From Pseudomonadota bacterium (lineage in GTDB: Bacteria > Pseudomonadota > Gammaproteobacteria > Xanthomonadales > Marinicellaceae), in NCBI GenBank assembly GCA_008501575.1, contig QQUO01000367.1:1-13776 (forward strand): DNA of 13,776 nt, in the 5' to 3' direction. Below the pieces are notes generated by a model. That model was not told the DNA's origin. It searched no databases and saw nothing but the letters and a program-made list of their open reading frames with translations. Both the position numbers and the translations under genes were made by a program. Within the stretch, counting starts at the first letter, position 1; every line of letters starts with the position of its first letter. This document shows, piece after piece, positions 13,525 to 13,776 of the stretch.

Positions 13525-13776
13525 TTAGGGTTGATCTGGCTTTAATTTCCAGTAATAAACAGAGCCATTGTCACTACCGCCAATAACAGATTGCCCATCT
13601 TTGGCCAATTGCATGGGCCAATTCATCATATCCGTTTGGTGTTGCCATATTTTTTGACCGTTTTTGGCTGCAAATAAATAAAAATTCCCTTTGGATTCTT
13701 TCACGGTTTTACCTTTCGGCTTGCCATCGGTGGCCGTGACATAACGGGCATTTTTATCCAAAGACACGCCTGGATT
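13525..13776 (-). CDS. C-terminal fragment of a WD40/PQQ-like beta-propeller protein
   Basis: 83 residues are visible and the frame stays open to the right edge, so the gene starts outside the window. The fragment shows two blade-like repeats: GNFYLFAAKNGQKIWQHQT, with the AxxGxxxW pattern of PQQ/WD40-like blades, and LAKDGQSVIGGSDNGSVYYWKL, a closing blade with G(S/G)xDG and a terminal W. Full-length relatives are repeat scaffolds or sensors, often exported; that part is not visible here. It is directly upstream of the diguanylate cyclase gene (9-bp gap), so the two are probably co-expressed. The protein may supply the input or partner for c-di-GMP signalling, but that is inferred from position only. 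Confidence 0.7.
   Translation of the reverse strand, partial: NPGVSLDKNARYVTATDGKPKGKTVKESKGNFYLFAAKNGQKIWQHQTDMMNWPMQLAKDGQSVIGGSDNGSVYYWKLKPDQP

Overview
The window reads as chromosomal DNA of a Gram-negative gammaproteobacterium of moderate-to-low G+C. The evidence is LPS inner-core genes (an ADP-heptose-type glycosyltransferase and a Kdo kinase), a TrmL-type tRNA methyltransferase close to the enterobacterial protein, lipoprotein and Sec-type signal sequences, a DUF4124 periplasmic protein and a MASE1-GGDEF protein. I cannot name the genus from sequence alone.

Layout. (1) 1-2968: an LPS heptosyltransferase-like gene runs off the left edge on the minus strand. Divergent from it is kdkA (TTG start), whose 3' end overlaps uvrC. 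(2) 2949-4555, minus strand: trmL followed by a translationally coupled gene for an exported App1-like (DUF2183) HAD-fold protein. That gene meets uvrC tail to tail with a 20-bp overlap. A near-consensus sigma-70 promoter fixes the trmL start. (3) 4556-4873: a gene-free stretch with a REP-like hairpin headed by GTAG, then an inverted pair of a second palindrome around an AT-rich spacer (REPIN/MITE-like). (4) 4874-8792, minus strand, accessory in character: a lone PD-(D/E)xK nuclease-fold protein, then (upstream) a tight three-gene operon of a membrane-anchored DUF protein, a CPBP intramembrane protease and an exported beta-lactamase-fold serine hydrolase. (5) 8907-11215, minus strand: a 2OG-Fe(II) oxygenase, a very hydrophobic 91-aa protein, an exported START-domain protein, a small lipoprotein gene whose start is broken by a 4-bp duplication, and a 92-aa basic protein. 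(6) 11216-11482: an AT-rich divergent regulatory region with a perfect 10-bp inverted repeat and a good promoter for a DUF4124 gene, which ends in an intrinsic terminator. (7) 12055 to the right edge, minus strand: a MASE1-GGDEF diguanylate cyclase downstream of the C-terminus of a beta-propeller protein.

How the genes fit together. The left genes are core housekeeping (LPS core, nucleotide excision repair, tRNA wobble modification). The centre and right are dominated by cell-envelope functions: intramembrane protease, periplasmic hydrolase, exported lipid-binding and lipid-phosphatase-like folds, small lipoprotein, small membrane protein. I do not see a complete known defence system, phage, IS element, CRISPR array, rRNA or tRNA. 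The points most worth a second look are the frameshifted lipoprotein start, the REP pair next to the orphan nuclease, the CPBP/serine hydrolase operon, and the small hydrophobic protein upstream of the START gene.
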